64,000 nucleotides of DNA from Kitasatospora sp. NBC_01246 (GCF_036226505.1 NZ_CP108484.1:3906001-3970000), one strand, 5' to 3'; counted from the first letter of the stretch, positions 53,433 to 62,311 are shown. Program-made: numbers and translations. Notes: a model not told the origin generated them from the sequence alone.

Positions 53433-53960
53433 CTACAGCGGGCCGTCCCAGTCCAGCGTCGGCTCCAGCACGCCCTCCAGGGTGAGCAGCCAGCGCTTGA
53501 CGTCGATCCCGACCCGGCCGCCGCCGAATCCGCCGATGCCGTCCGCCGCCACCACGCGGTGGCACGGCACCAGCAGCGCGACCGGATTGGCCGCCATCAT
53601 CTGCCCGACCGTCCTGGCCGCCAGTCCCGGCTCCGTGACACCCTCGAACACCCCGCTGCGGGCCGCCAGTTCGCCGTAGGTGATGGTCCGCCCGAACGGC
53701 ACCTCGTGCCAGAGCGTCCGCAGCACCGCGCGATGCGGTCCGGTGCTCAGGCTCCAGTCGATGGGCAGCCCCAACTCCCGCCGCCCGCCCGCCAGGTACT
53801 CGGCTATCCGCCCGGTGACCGCGTCGATCTTCGACCGGTCGGTGCACGGCGGCCGCTCGCCCGGCTGCCCCAGGTAGCCCGCGGCGGCCACTCCCAGCGG
53901 CGTCACCGCGATGTGCATCGGACCGCTCGGCAGCGGCGTCTCCACCGTCATCCAGGACAT
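53433..53960 (-). CDS. ogt: Methylated-DNA--protein-cysteine methyltransferase
   Basis: The 175-residue suicide repair protein takes the methyl group from O6-methylguanine. It has the RYYxAxxx-like region FGRTITYGELAARSGV, the arginine-finger helix ARTVGQMMAANPVALLVPCHRVV with the acceptor Cys in PCHRV, and GGFGGG after it. Start is uncertain: ATG 53960 (MSWMTVETP) is chosen, ATG 53951 is close, and 54026 adds 22 residues of low complexity; none has a good ribosome site. The C-terminus (ALEGVLEPTLDWDGPL-like) is typical. Confidence 0.9.
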   Translation of the reverse strand: MSWMTVETPLPSGPMHIAVTPLGVAAAGYLGQPGERPPCTDRSKIDAVTGRIAEYLAGGRRELGLPIDWSLSTGPHRAVLRTLWHEVPFGRTITYGELAARSGVFEGVTEPGLAARTVGQMMAANPVALLVPCHRVVAADGIGGFGGGRVGIDVKRWLLTLEGVLEPTLDWDGPL

Positions 53961-54114
53961 CGCCGTGGGCTGTGACACGGACTGCGGCACGCTCGGGACC
54001 CCGCCCTCCTCCGCCGGGCCGGCCACCGGCCACGCCGGTACCCGCGGGGCGCGCGAGGACCACCCGCCCCGCTCGCCATCGTACGGCGGGTCCGCCCGGC
54101 GTGGCCGGACCGTC

Positions 54115-54348
54115 CTAGAGCCGCCCCTTCAGCTCGGCGGCGATGCCGCGCGACCACCGGGACAGCTCGGTCCGGTCGGCCGCCCGGCCCTCGCACAGGG
54201 CGTCGAGCTGCGCTTCGTTGATCCGGTTCGGCCCCGGGATCTCCAGCAGGTACGCGAGCTCCTCCAGCACCGTGGCGAGGCGCTTGGCATCCGCGTGATC
54301 GAGGGCGACCGCCGCCTCGTGGTGGCTGATGGTGAGAGAACCGGGCAT
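54115..54348 (-). CDS. Small conserved hypothetical protein (77 aa)
   Basis: ATG 54348 has GGAGGAGG 7 nt upstream. The 77-residue product (MPGSLTISHHEAAVALDHAD, then RLATVLEELAYLLE and a Trp/Arg/Glu-rich helix ending ELKGRL) is predicted to be all-helical and soluble. A longer frame to 54717 exists but only this start has a ribosome site. It probably begins a short transcription unit with the alkyltransferase (gap ~155 bp). I do not recognise it. The interval 54349-54664 contains no gene. Confidence 0.6.
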   Translation of the reverse strand: MPGSLTISHHEAAVALDHADAKRLATVLEELAYLLEIPGPNRINEAQLDALCEGRAADRTELSRWSRGIAAELKGRL

Positions 54349-54664
54349 GGCCAACCTCCTCCGTTCGCCCCCGCCCCTCCACCGTACGACCGCTCCGGCG
54401 CCCGTGCCCGCCGCACGACCGCGGGTGCCCCTCCGGGCCCGGCCGGCCACGCTCCGCGACGCACCCGCCACCTCGCGCGAGGGGCTCGGGAGCCCCTCCT
54501 CACCCGCGACCCGCGACCGCCCCATGGCCGACCGGCGGCGTTCACGGCCATTGCGCCACAGACACGCTGACCAGGCGTCAGGCAACCCGACTGGGGACGA
54601 CGGGGCCGTGTGGAGGAGCTGGGCGCCTGACGGCCGGGGCGGCCGGACCTCCCGCCCCACGACG

Positions 54665-54711
54665 ACGAAGGGCCGGCCCGCCCGGGACCACCCCGGCCCG
54701 ACCGGCCCTTC
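54665..54711 (-). terminator. tRNA-Thr terminator
   Basis: 11-bp stem (CGAAGGGCCGG with 54701-54711) enclosing a further CCCGGG-type pairing, directly downstream of the tRNA. Confidence 0.7.
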
Positions 54712-54719
54712 GAACACCG

Positions 54720-54793
54720 AGCCCCCTGTCGGGTTCGAACCGACGACCCCCGCTTTACAAGAGCGGTGCTCTGGCCAGCTGAGCTAAGGAGGC
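54720..54793 (-). tRNA. tRNA-Thr (anticodon TGT)
   Basis: Read on the minus strand: acceptor GCCTCCT pairs with AGGGGGC, D arm with GCTCAGCTGG, anticodon stem CCGCT/AGCGG with loop CTTGTAA (anticodon TGT, reads ACA), and T arm GTCGG-TTCGAAC-CCGAC. The CCA end is not encoded. The 3' end is at 54720. Confidence 0.93.
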
Positions 54794-54932
54794 ATGGTGA
54801 CCGTCCGCGACGAGGTCACGGCGGCACCGGGGGCAGTCTACCGGGCGGCCGTGGGGCGGTGGTGGCATATCCGGGGGATCGCGGGTGGGGCGGGCGTGAT
54901 GGAACCGATGCCGAATTCCAGGGGTCCGGGGG

Positions 54933-54961
54933 CTGACAAGCGGCGTAGGCGCAGGTAGCGT
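54933..54961 (+). promoter_or_regulatory. msiK promoter (CTGACA-N17-TAGCGT)
   Basis: CTGACA at 54933-54938 and TAGCGT at 54956-54961 have a 17-bp spacer, giving a leader of about 104 nt. Confidence 0.5.
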
Positions 54962-54983
54962 CGCCCGGAGTTGACCCGCGCCG

Positions 54984-54995
54984 TGGTTCGGACCA
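54984..54995. promoter_or_regulatory. DasR-like palindrome TGGTTCGGACCA
   Basis: TGGT-TCGG-ACCA resembles the dre element (outer TGGT/ACCA arms of ACTGGTCTAGACCAGT; 10 of 16 positions match). It lies just after the predicted msiK start site, as a roadblock site would. Confidence 0.35.
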
Positions 54996-55071
54996 GGAGC
55001 GGGCCCGCGCACGACATCCACCTTTACTCGGATCGTCCGGCACGTTCCTGCCGGTGAAGGAGAGCACAGCC

Positions 55072-56163
55072 ATGGCTTCTGTGACGTACGACAAGGCGAC
55101 CCGTGTCTACCCCGGGTCCGACAAGCCCTCCGTGGACGCGCTGGACCTGGAGATCGCGGACGGTGAGTTCCTCGTCCTGGTCGGCCCCTCCGGCTGTGGC
55201 AAGTCCACCAGCCTCCGGATGCTGGCCGGCCTGGAGGACGTGAACGCCGGCGCGATCCGCATCGGTGACCGCGACGTCACGCACCTGCCGCCGAAGGACC
55301 GGGACATCGCCATGGTGTTCCAGAACTACGCGCTCTACCCGCACATGACCGTCGCGGAGAACATGGGCTTCGCGCTCAAGATCGCGGGCGTCAACAAGAC
55401 CGAGATCCGCACCAAGGTCGAAGAGGCCGCGAAGATCCTCGACCTCACCGAGTACCTGGACCGCAAGCCGAAGGCGCTCTCCGGCGGTCAGCGCCAGCGT
55501 GTCGCGATGGGCCGCGCGATCGTCCGCGAGCCGCAGGTCTTCCTGATGGACGAGCCGCTGTCGAACCTCGACGCCAAGCTCCGCGTCTCCACCCGCACCC
55601 AGATCGCGGGCCTGCAGCGCCGCCTGGGCATCACCACCGTGTACGTCACCCACGACCAGACCGAGGCGCTCACCATGGGCGACCGCGTCGCGGTGCTCAA
55701 GGGCGGCGTGCTGCAGCAGGTCGACACCCCGCGCAACATGTACGACCGGCCCGCCAACCTCTTCGTGGCCGGCTTCATCGGCTCGCCCGCGATGAACCTG
55801 ATCGACGTGCCGCTGGTGGACGGCGGGGTGAAGTTCGGCGGCTCGATCGTCAACATCTCCCGCGAGGACCTCTCCGGCGCCGGCACCGACAAGTCGGTGA
55901 CCGTCGGCGTCCGCCCGGAGCACTTCGAGATCGTCCCGGCCGGCGGCATCGAGGGCGTCGCCGTGACCGTCAACGTGGTCGAGGAGCTCGGCTCGGACGG
56001 CTTCGTCTACGGCACCACCAAGCTCGGCGGCGAGGACAAGGACCTGGTCGTGCGCGTGCACGGCCGCCAGATCCCGCAGCGCGGCGAGACCATCCACGTC
56101 GTGCCGATCGCCAACGAGACCCACGTGTTCTCCACCAGCAGCGGTGCCCGCCTGAGCAACTGA
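55072..56163 (+). CDS. msiK: Multiple-sugar ABC transporter ATPase MsiK/UgpC-like
   Basis: ATG 55072 (MASVTYDKA) follows GAAGGAGAG; an in-frame ATG at 55054 is less likely. The 363-residue ATPase has Walker A GPSGCGKST, FQNYALYPHMTV (Q-loop), signature LSGGQRQRVAMGRAI, Walker B VFLMDEPLSNLD, VTHDQTEAL (H-loop) and the C-terminal TOBE/OB domain (VGVRPEHFEIVP, ETIHVVP). It is the shared energising subunit for several sugar importers in streptomycetes (cellobiose, chitobiose, maltose), which fits the absence of permease genes here. Confidence 0.94.
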   Translation: MASVTYDKATRVYPGSDKPSVDALDLEIADGEFLVLVGPSGCGKSTSLRMLAGLEDVNAGAIRIGDRDVTHLPPKDRDIAMVFQNYALYPHMTVAENMGFALKIAGVNKTEIRTKVEEAAKILDLTEYLDRKPKALSGGQRQRVAMGRAIVREPQVFLMDEPLSNLDAKLRVSTRTQIAGLQRRLGITTVYVTHDQTEALTMGDRVAVLKGGVLQQVDTPRNMYDRPANLFVAGFIGSPAMNLIDVPLVDGGVKFGGSIVNISREDLSGAGTDKSVTVGVRPEHFEIVPAGGIEGVAVTVNVVEELGSDGFVYGTTKLGGEDKDLVVRVHGRQIPQRGETIHVVPIANETHVFSTSSGARLSN

Positions 56164-56189
56164 CGCTCGCGGCGGCGAACGACCCGGGC

Positions 56190-56225
56190 GGAGCCCCGCC
56201 GGACCACGTGGTCCGGCGGGGCTCC
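56190..56225 (+). terminator. msiK terminator
   Basis: Perfect 18-bp palindrome without spacer, extended by CGAACGAC/GTCGTTCG (56176-56183 with 56230-56237). Confidence 0.88.
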
Positions 56226-56334
56226 GCCGTCGTTCGGCCGTCCGCACCACCCGCGTCAACACGGTGAAGGGACGAACCCGGACACCACGTCACTCGATGG
56301 TGTAACGGAGGGCGATCCGGGCCCCACCCAGCGC

Positions 56335-56340
56335 TACTCT
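56335..56340 (+). promoter_or_regulatory. -10 hexamer TACTCT, near-leaderless start
   Basis: TACTCT, seven bases, then GTG 56348. Confidence 0.5.
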
Positions 56341-56347
56341 CCTGAGC

Positions 56348-56788
56348 GTGAAGCAGCTAGTTCGCCGAATCGGCCAGACCATCGCCCTGACCCTGCCCGT
56401 GGTCCTGGTGACCACCGGCACCCTCGCCGTGACCAGGGTGCCGTGGGCTCCGCCGACCGGGCTGGACCAGCAGGTCGTGGCAGCCTCCAGCGAGGACGGC
56501 GCCGGCATCGGCCGGGTGCCCGCGGCCAAGGCCCCAGAGGGCCTGGCTCCGCAGGACGCCCTGCGCGTGGCCCTGCTGGAGGAGTTGCGCGCGCACAACC
56601 CGGGCAGCGCGCTGGACCTGTTGGAGCGCTCGATGCGCGAGCAGCCGGCCCTGACGCCGTACTGCACCTCGCTCGCCGGTGAGCTCGGCAAGGCGGCCGT
56701 GCGCAAGTACCAGGGGGACGTCCAGCGCGCCCGGTCCTTCGCCCGGCCGGTCTGTGACGGCTCGTTCGCCTCCGGGGTCGCCGCCTAG
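56348..56788 (+). CDS. Secreted or anchored hypothetical protein
   Basis: The 146-residue product starts at GTG 7 nt after TACTCT. An N-terminal basic stretch (KQLVRRIGQ) and hydrophobic segment (~9-28, TIALTLPVVLVTTGTLAV) suggest a signal peptide or anchor. The rest is helical (ALRVALLEELRAHNPGSALDLLERSMREQP) with two Cys (PYCTSLAGELG, RPVCDGSF) that may pair. I do not recognise a family. It is upstream of the nucleotidyltransferase gene, which has its own promoter. Confidence 0.65.
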   Translation: MKQLVRRIGQTIALTLPVVLVTTGTLAVTRVPWAPPTGLDQQVVAASSEDGAGIGRVPAAKAPEGLAPQDALRVALLEELRAHNPGSALDLLERSMREQPALTPYCTSLAGELGKAAVRKYQGDVQRARSFARPVCDGSFASGVAA

Positions 56789-56813
56789 GGGTGCCACGCC
56801 CCGGCGGCCGCCC

Positions 56814-56819
56814 TATTGT
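56814..56819 (+). promoter_or_regulatory. -10 hexamer TATTGT, leaderless start
   Basis: TATTGT, six bases, then ATG 56826. Confidence 0.55.
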
Positions 56820-56825
56820 GCAGGC

Positions 56826-57662
56826 ATGACCGCTGACTCCGGCTCCGCCGCCGACATCACGTCCGCCCAGGCACCGCAGGCACCACAGGCTCCGCAGACG
56901 GCTCAGGCACCACAGCCGTCGGCGGCCCCGCCCGGTACGACGGCCGTCACCCAGGCCGTCATCCTGGCCGGCGGCCAGGGCTCCCGGCTGCGGCCCTACA
57001 CGGACGACCGGCCGAAGCCGCTGGTCGAGATCCCCGGCACGGGAACGCCGATCCTCGGACACCAGCTCTCCTGGCTCGCCTCCGAGGGCGTCACCGACGT
57101 GGTCATCTCGTGCGGTCACCTGGCCGGCGTGCTGGAGGAGTGGCTCGACCGGACCGACCTGCCGCTGAAGGTCCGCACCGTCGTCGAGGCCGAACCGCTG
57201 GGCCGCGGCGGCGGTCTGAAGTACGCCGCCAAGGCGCTGCCCCGGCCGGACGAGCCCTGGTACGCCACCAACGGCGACATCTGGACCCGCTTCAGCCTGC
57301 GCGACATGGCCGCCTTCCACCACGAGCGGGACGCCGTAGCGACGCTCGCCCTGGCCCGTCCGCGCATCCCGTGGGGCGCGGTGGAGACGGACCAGTTCGG
57401 CAACGTGCTGGACTTCATCGAGGCGCCGCCCTCGCCCTTCCTGATCAACGCCGGCCTGTACGTCTTCAGCCCGGAGTTCGCCGAGCTGCTGCCGGACGTC
57501 GGGGACCACGAGCGGACCACGTTCCCCCAACTCGCGCGCGGCAAGCGCCTGGCGGGGTACCAGCTGCCGCAGGGCGTCTACTGGCGCGCCATCGACACCG
57601 CGAAGGACCTCACCGAGGCGGCCAAGGAACTCGCCGCCGGAGCCGGCCACACGCCCCGGTAA
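56826..57662 (+). CDS. NDP-sugar pyrophosphorylase (nucleotidyltransferase)
   Basis: The 278-residue enzyme begins with an unusual ~40-residue Ala/Gln/Pro tail (repeats of APQ), then the GT-A core: AVILAGGQGSRLRPYTDDRPKPLVEI (signature GGxGxRLRPxT and KPL), VISCGHLAGVLEEW, EAEPLGRGGGLKYAAKALP, TNGDIWTRFSLRDM and FLINAGLYVFSPEF. It makes a nucleotide sugar from a sugar-1-phosphate and an NTP. The base and sugar cannot be fixed from sequence. The start is leaderless. Confidence 0.9.
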   Translation: MTADSGSAADITSAQAPQAPQAPQTAQAPQPSAAPPGTTAVTQAVILAGGQGSRLRPYTDDRPKPLVEIPGTGTPILGHQLSWLASEGVTDVVISCGHLAGVLEEWLDRTDLPLKVRTVVEAEPLGRGGGLKYAAKALPRPDEPWYATNGDIWTRFSLRDMAAFHHERDAVATLALARPRIPWGAVETDQFGNVLDFIEAPPSPFLINAGLYVFSPEFAELLPDVGDHERTTFPQLARGKRLAGYQLPQGVYWRAIDTAKDLTEAAKELAAGAGHTPR

Positions 57663-57707
57663 CCCACCCCGGCGGCGGCCCCACGGCCCCCGGCCCCGGG
57701 ACCACGA

Positions 57708-57750
57708 ACAGGTGGCCGGGTGCTCCCCCACGGAGCACCCGGCCACCTGT
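57708..57750. terminator. Bidirectional terminator between nucleotidyltransferase and DoxX genes
   Basis: Perfect 19-bp stem (57708-57726 with 57732-57750), 5-nt loop CCCAC; the longest hairpin in the window. Confidence 0.95.
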
Positions 57751-57774
57751 CGTTCCCGAGGGCCCGACGGCCCG

Positions 57775-59490
57775 TCAGGTCGCCGTCGGCGAGCCCGGCC
57801 GGGAGTTCCGGGCCCCGCCGCCGGACAGCTCGGCCAGCGGCCCGCTGCCCAGCACGCCGCCGAGCAGCCCCGAGCCGGAGCTGCTGCTCGGGCTCGGCTT
57901 GGGCGCCGCCCCCGAACCGTTGCCCGGCGCCGGGGTGCTGCGCGACGCGGGCGCCGAGGCGGCCGGGGCCGCGGTCTGCGGCGCCGCCGGGGCCGAACTC
58001 GGACCGCTCTCCGGCTTGGTGGACCGCGCCTTGCCGCTCGGCGTGGGCGTCCCGGCCTTCGGCGAGGCCGCGCCCTGGGCCGGCGCCGAGGACGACGGCG
58101 CGGACGAGCCGGCCGCCGGCGAGGCCGGCCGCGCGGGCGCGGGCGAGATGGACGGCCCCTGCCCACCGGGGGTGGCGGAGGGCCCGCCACTCGGCCAGAC
58201 CGGCGTGCCGTAGTCCGTCGCCGGCCGGGACGGCCCCGGGTGCGGACGGCCGCCGGTGCGGACCGCCGCGCCCAGCATCGACCCGAGCAGCAGGGTCAGG
58301 CCGACCACGACCGCGGTGACCACCGCACCGCGCCGCAGCACCCGCCGGCGCAGTGCCGCCGGCGCGCCCGAGCCGTGGCGCCGCCACGCCTCCAGGTTGA
58401 GCCGCCCGTCCAACGAGGCGAACGGCGCTCCGGCGATCAGCAGCGGGCTCCAGGCCGCCAGGAAGATCAGGTCGGGCGTGTCGTAGACCGGCACGGCCCG
58501 CCAGCTGACGGTGAACAGCAGGGCGGCGGAGAGCAGCATCGCCGCTCCGGCCGCGAGCCGCTGCCAGAGGCCCAGGATGGTCAGCACGCCCACCACGATC
58601 TCGGTGAACGAGACCACCAGCCCCGAGCCCACCGGGTGCGCCATCGCGAACGACAACAGCGGTTCGGCGACCTTCCAGGGGTGCAGCGAGGAGAGCCAGC
58701 GCATCATCGAGCCGCGCTCGCCGCCGTCGAAGTACACCGGGTCGCAGAGCTTGCTGAAGCCGGCGTAGACCGAGAGCGAGCCCAGCACCGCGCGCAACGG
58801 CAGCAGCACCAGGCCGAGGTCCACCCGGCGGCCGGGGTACCACGGCGGCTTGCCCTCACCGGCGGTGGCGGAGACCTCGGGCAGCTCGCCGCTGGGCGTC
58901 CAGCCCTGGGGCGCGCCGACCGGGCCGACGCCCGCCTCGGTGGCGGTACCGGCGCCCTCGCGCGGCTGGCGCGGGACCGTCCGGGCACCCGCGTACGACG
59001 GGATCACCCGGGTGTCGTCGTCGGCCGTGGAGCCGCCCGGGGCGCGCCCGCCGACCCCGGCCGGCGCGGGCACGCCGGTCAGCCGGACGGCCTCCAGCAG
59101 CCGGGTGGCCGCCTGGTCCCCGGGGGGCGCCTGGCCGCTCCAGGTGACGGCGGTGACCCGGCCCTTGCGCCGCGGCGCGCCGGCACCGCCGGCCCCGGCG
59201 AGCGCCGGTACGGCCGAGGCGGGCACGACCACCTGCGGGGTGACCAGCGGACGGCGGATCAGGCCCTGGCCGGCGTACGGGTCGCCGAACGCGGCCCCGG
59301 TGGAGAGCGCTCCGGCCGGGGCGTCGATCAGCGGCGCCACCGGGGTGCCGAGCCGCAGCCGGAAGCTGGCCTGGGTGACGCTGAGGCGCGCGGGGTCGGA
59401 CGGCACCTTGACGGTATTGAGGCCGGGGCCCGCGTCTATCCCGGTGCTGCCGTTGCCCAGGAGGGGGCGCCGAGGTGTTCTGGTGTCCAC
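57775..59490 (-). CDS. DoxX-family membrane protein with long N- and C-terminal extensions
   Basis: The 571-residue protein starts at GTG 59490, 8 nt after a long palindrome. The first ~220 residues are disordered, Pro/Ala/Gly-rich and predicted cytoplasmic. A DoxX core of four helices follows (LGLVLLPLRAVLGSLSVYAGFSKLCDP, GSGLVVSFTEIVVGVLTILGLW, LAAGAAMLLSAALLFTVSW, LIFLAAWSPLLIAGAPF), then a fifth helix (GAVVTAVVVGLTLLLGSMLG) and an Ala/Pro/Ser tail of about 170 residues. DoxX proteins act in thiosulphate or quinone redox chemistry in some species; no motif here settles the role. Confidence 0.82.
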   Translation of the reverse strand: MDTRTPRRPLLGNGSTGIDAGPGLNTVKVPSDPARLSVTQASFRLRLGTPVAPLIDAPAGALSTGAAFGDPYAGQGLIRRPLVTPQVVVPASAVPALAGAGGAGAPRRKGRVTAVTWSGQAPPGDQAATRLLEAVRLTGVPAPAGVGGRAPGGSTADDDTRVIPSYAGARTVPRQPREGAGTATEAGVGPVGAPQGWTPSGELPEVSATAGEGKPPWYPGRRVDLGLVLLPLRAVLGSLSVYAGFSKLCDPVYFDGGERGSMMRWLSSLHPWKVAEPLLSFAMAHPVGSGLVVSFTEIVVGVLTILGLWQRLAAGAAMLLSAALLFTVSWRAVPVYDTPDLIFLAAWSPLLIAGAPFASLDGRLNLEAWRRHGSGAPAALRRRVLRRGAVVTAVVVGLTLLLGSMLGAAVRTGGRPHPGPSRPATDYGTPVWPSGGPSATPGGQGPSISPAPARPASPAAGSSAPSSSAPAQGAASPKAGTPTPSGKARSTKPESGPSSAPAAPQTAAPAASAPASRSTPAPGNGSGAAPKPSPSSSSGSGLLGGVLGSGPLAELSGGGARNSRPGSPTAT

Positions 59491-59497
59491 ACCCGTC

Positions 59498-59518
59498 TAA
59501 CCGGGTGACACCCGGTTA
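59498..59518. promoter_or_regulatory. 21-bp perfect palindrome at the DoxX gene start
   Basis: Arm TAACCGGGTG and its complement are separated by a single A. It lies 8 nt before the GTG of the DoxX gene and covers a TTAGAC that could be its -10 box, so it is probably a repressor site. Confidence 0.65.
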
Positions 59519-59568
59519 GGACACTCTCCCGAGTGGATGTCCGGCGCCCACTTGAAGTGATCATGAGA

Positions 59569-59602
59569 AAAGCGATCGGGCCCGGTCGGGCCCGATCGCT
59601 TT
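59569..59602 (-). terminator. rlmB terminator
   Basis: Perfect 15-bp stem (AAAGCGATCGGGCCC at 59569-59583), loop GGTC; read on the minus strand it ends in TTTTCTC. The rest of 59491-59786 holds no gene. Confidence 0.88.
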
Positions 59603-59786
59603 CACCCGAATTGCGGGCGGACTGCGGAGAATCCGGAAGATCTCCTGCGCCGCCCGACCCCGCTGTGCTGCGGCGAAACGGCTCACCCGGGCGCGGAAAC
59701 GGCCCGGCCGGACCGCCGTACCGCCCGCCGACCCGGTCGGGCCCGCCGCGGTACGACGGCCCGGCCGGGCCGCGCGTCGGGAGGGG

Positions 59787-60782
59787 TCAGCCGACCTTGC
59801 TGCGCAGGCGCGCGGCCTCGTACAGCACGATGCCCGCGGCGACGCCGGCGTTCAGCGACTCGGTGGCACCCGGCATCGGGATCCGCACGCGGATGTCACA
59901 GGTCTCCGAGACCAGCCGGGACAGGCCCTTGCCCTCGCTGCCCGCGACGATCACGACCGGACCGGCCAGCACCTCCAGGTCACCGATCTCGGCCTCGCCG
60001 TCGGCGGCCAGGCCGACCACCATCACGCCGGCCTTCTGGTAGGCCTCCAGCGTCCGGGTCAGGTTGGTGGCCCGGGCGACGGGCAGCCGCGCCGCGGCAC
60101 CGGAGGAGGTCTTCCAGGCACCGGCGGTCATGCCCGCCGCCCGGCGCTCGGGGATGACCACGCCGTGCGCGCCGAAGGCGGCGGCGGAGCGGACCACGGC
60201 GCCGAGGTTGCGCGAGTCGGTGACCCCGTCGAGCGCCATGATCAGCGCGTCCTCGCCGTTGTCCGCGGCCTGCGCCAGCAGGTCCTCGGGGTGCGCGTAC
60301 TCGTACGGCGGGACCTGCAGCACCAGGCCCTGGTGGTTCATGTTGCCGGTCATCTGGTCCAGCTGCGGGCGCGGGGCCTCCATCAGCGGGATGCCCCGGT
60401 CGTTGGCGGCCTGGAAGGCGTCGCGCACCCGGTCGTCGGTGTCGATGAACTGCAGGACGTAGAGCGCGGTGGCCGGCACCCCGCCCTGCAGGGCCTCGAC
60501 CACCGAGTTGCGGCCGAAGACCAGCTCCGCCGCGCCGGCACCGCCACGGCCGCCCTTGCCGCCACCGCCGGCCCGGCGCATGCCGGCCCGGGCTTTGGCG
60601 TCCCGCTCGCGCTTGACCGCGGCGTTGGCCGCGCGCTGCTTCGGGTGCCCCTTGCGCTCTGCGCCGGGGGGCGTCGGGCCCTTGCCCTGGAGCGCCTTCC
60701 GGCTGTGGCCGCCGGTACCGACACTCGCGCCCTTCTTCGACCCGGGGTTGCGGCGGTTCCTGCGTGCACTGTTGCCGGCCAT
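59787..60782 (-). CDS. rlmB: 23S rRNA (guanosine-2'-O-)-methyltransferase RlmB
   Basis: The 331-residue SpoU-family enzyme methylates G2251 of 23S rRNA. It has a basic, Gly/Lys-rich N-terminus (~1-80) typical of actinobacteria, a substrate-binding domain (ELVFGRNSVVEALQGGVPATALYVL), and the SPOUT knot motifs: ALDGVTDSRNLGAVVRSAAAFGAHGVVIP, VIVAGSEGKGLSRLV and IRVRIPMPGATESLNAGVAAGIVLYEA (in parts). AGGAAG precedes the ATG. cysS is 134 bp upstream on the same strand, with a hairpin (60866-60890) between them. Confidence 0.94.
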   Translation of the reverse strand: MAGNSARRNRRNPGSKKGASVGTGGHSRKALQGKGPTPPGAERKGHPKQRAANAAVKRERDAKARAGMRRAGGGGKGGRGGAGAAELVFGRNSVVEALQGGVPATALYVLQFIDTDDRVRDAFQAANDRGIPLMEAPRPQLDQMTGNMNHQGLVLQVPPYEYAHPEDLLAQAADNGEDALIMALDGVTDSRNLGAVVRSAAAFGAHGVVIPERRAAGMTAGAWKTSSGAAARLPVARATNLTRTLEAYQKAGVMVVGLAADGEAEIGDLEVLAGPVVIVAGSEGKGLSRLVSETCDIRVRIPMPGATESLNAGVAAGIVLYEAARLRSKVG

Positions 60783-60916
60783 GGCTGTACTTCCTGTCTG
60801 TCCGGCATGCCCGGCCGCACCGTGAACCCGGTGCCGGCCGACGACATGCGCTACGTCATGCGGGAGGGCCGCACCGGTTCGGTACGGCCCACCCTCACCC
60901 CATCGCTCGGATGGAG

Positions 60917-62311
60917 TTACTGGTTGTTGATCGTCCAGCGCGGGCCGGACGGGGTGTCCTCGATCGCCAGCCCGGCCTCGCCGAGCTGGTCACGGATGGC
61001 ATCCGCGGTGGCGAAGTCCTTGCGGGTCCGGGCCGCCTGCCGCTGCTCCAGGACCAGCCTGACCAGCGAGTCGACGACCCCGTGGAGGTCCTCACCGTGC
61101 TCGGCCCCGGTCCACTGCGGGTCCAGCGGGTCGAGGCCCAGTACTCCGAGCATCGCACGGACCTCGGCCAGACGCGCCACCGCGTTCTCCTTGTCGTCCG
61201 CGGTGAGGGCGCTGTTGCCCTGGCGGACGGCGGTGTGCACGATGGCCAGCGCCTGGGGAACGCCCAGGTCGTCGTCCATCGCCTCGGCGAAGGCCGGCGG
61301 CACCTCGGGCGCCGCGTCGACCGCGCCGCAGCGCTCGACCACGCGCTGGACGAAGCCCTCGATCCGGCCGAAACCGGCCTCGGCCTCGCGCAGCGACTCC
61401 TCGCTGTACTCGATCATCGAGCGGTAGTGCGGGGCCGCCAGGTAGTACCGGAGCACGATCGGACGCCAGCGCTCGACCATCTCGGAGACCAGCACCGAGT
61501 TGCCGAGCGACTTGCTCATCTTCTCGCCGCTCATGGTGACCCAGGCGTTGTGCACCCAGAAGTTCGCGAAGTCGTCGCCGTACGCCTTGGACTGGGCGAT
61601 CTCGTTCTCGTGGTGCGGGAAGATCAGGTCGATCCCGCCGCCGTGGATGTCGAAGGCCCGGCCCAGGTACTTGTGCGCCATCGCGGAGCACTCCAGGTGC
61701 CAGCCGGGACGGCCGCTGCCCCACGGGGTCTCCCAGCTCGGCTCACCGGCCTTGGCGGACTTCCACATCGCGAAGTCGCGCGGGTCGCGCTTGCCGGTCT
61801 CGCCCTCGCCCTCGGGCTGGCGCAGGTTCTCCAGCTTCTGGTTGGAGAGTTCCAGGTAGCCGGGGAAGGACTTCACGTCGAAGTAGACGTTGCCGTCCGA
61901 CGCGTAGGCGTGCCCCTTCGCGATGAGCGTCCGCATCATCTCGATCATCTCGGGGATGTGCCCGGTGGCCCGCGGCTCGACGGTCGGCGGGAGGCAGCCG
62001 AGCGCCGCGTAGCCGTCGTTGAAGGCCCGCTCGTTGGCGTAGGCGATCTGCCACCACGGCGTACCGAGCTGGCGCTCCTTGGCGATGACCTTGTCGTCGA
62101 TGTCGGTGACGTTGCGCGCGAAGGTCACCTGGTAGCCGCGGTAGGCGAACCACCGCTGCATGATGTCGAAGCTGAGCCCGGACCGGATGTGCCCGATGTG
62201 TGGCGCCGACTGGACGGTAGCGCCGCACAGGTAGATCGAGACACAACCCGGTACAAGCGGGACGAAGTCGCGTACCTGGCGGGTGCTGGTGTCGTACAGG
62301 CGAATGCTCAC
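60917..62311 (-). CDS. cysS: Cysteine--tRNA ligase
   Basis: I start at GTG 62311 ([12 protein letters not shown]), 7 nt after TACGCT; an in-frame extension to 62365 is unlikely. The 464-residue class I synthetase has the zinc Cys in [22 protein letters not shown] with the HIGH motif, further zinc ligands at WHLECSAM and HHENEIAQS, and the KMSKS motif [11 protein letters not shown]. It charges tRNA-Cys. A palindrome precedes its promoter. Frequent co-occurrence with rlmB is known in bacteria. Confidence 0.96.
   Translation of the reverse strand: MSIRLYDTSTRQVRDFVPLVPGCVSIYLCGATVQSAPHIGHIRSGLSFDIMQRWFAYRGYQVTFARNVTDIDDKVIAKERQLGTPWWQIAYANERAFNDGYAALGCLPPTVEPRATGHIPEMIEMMRTLIAKGHAYASDGNVYFDVKSFPGYLELSNQKLENLRQPEGEGETGKRDPRDFAMWKSAKAGEPSWETPWGSGRPGWHLECSAMAHKYLGRAFDIHGGGIDLIFPHHENEIAQSKAYGDDFANFWVHNAWVTMSGEKMSKSLGNSVLVSEMVERWRPIVLRYYLAAPHYRSMIEYSEESLREAEAGFGRIEGFVQRVVERCGAVDAAPEVPPAFAEAMDDDLGVPQALAIVHTAVRQGNSALTADDKENAVARLAEVRAMLGVLGLDPLDPQWTGAEHGEDLHGVVDSLVRLVLEQRQAARTRKDFATADAIRDQLGEAGLAIEDTPSGPRWTINNQ

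Noticed and set aside
54720..54793. tRNA-Thr as attachment site of an integrated element
   Set aside because: No integrase gene and no second copy of the tRNA 3' end is visible in the window.
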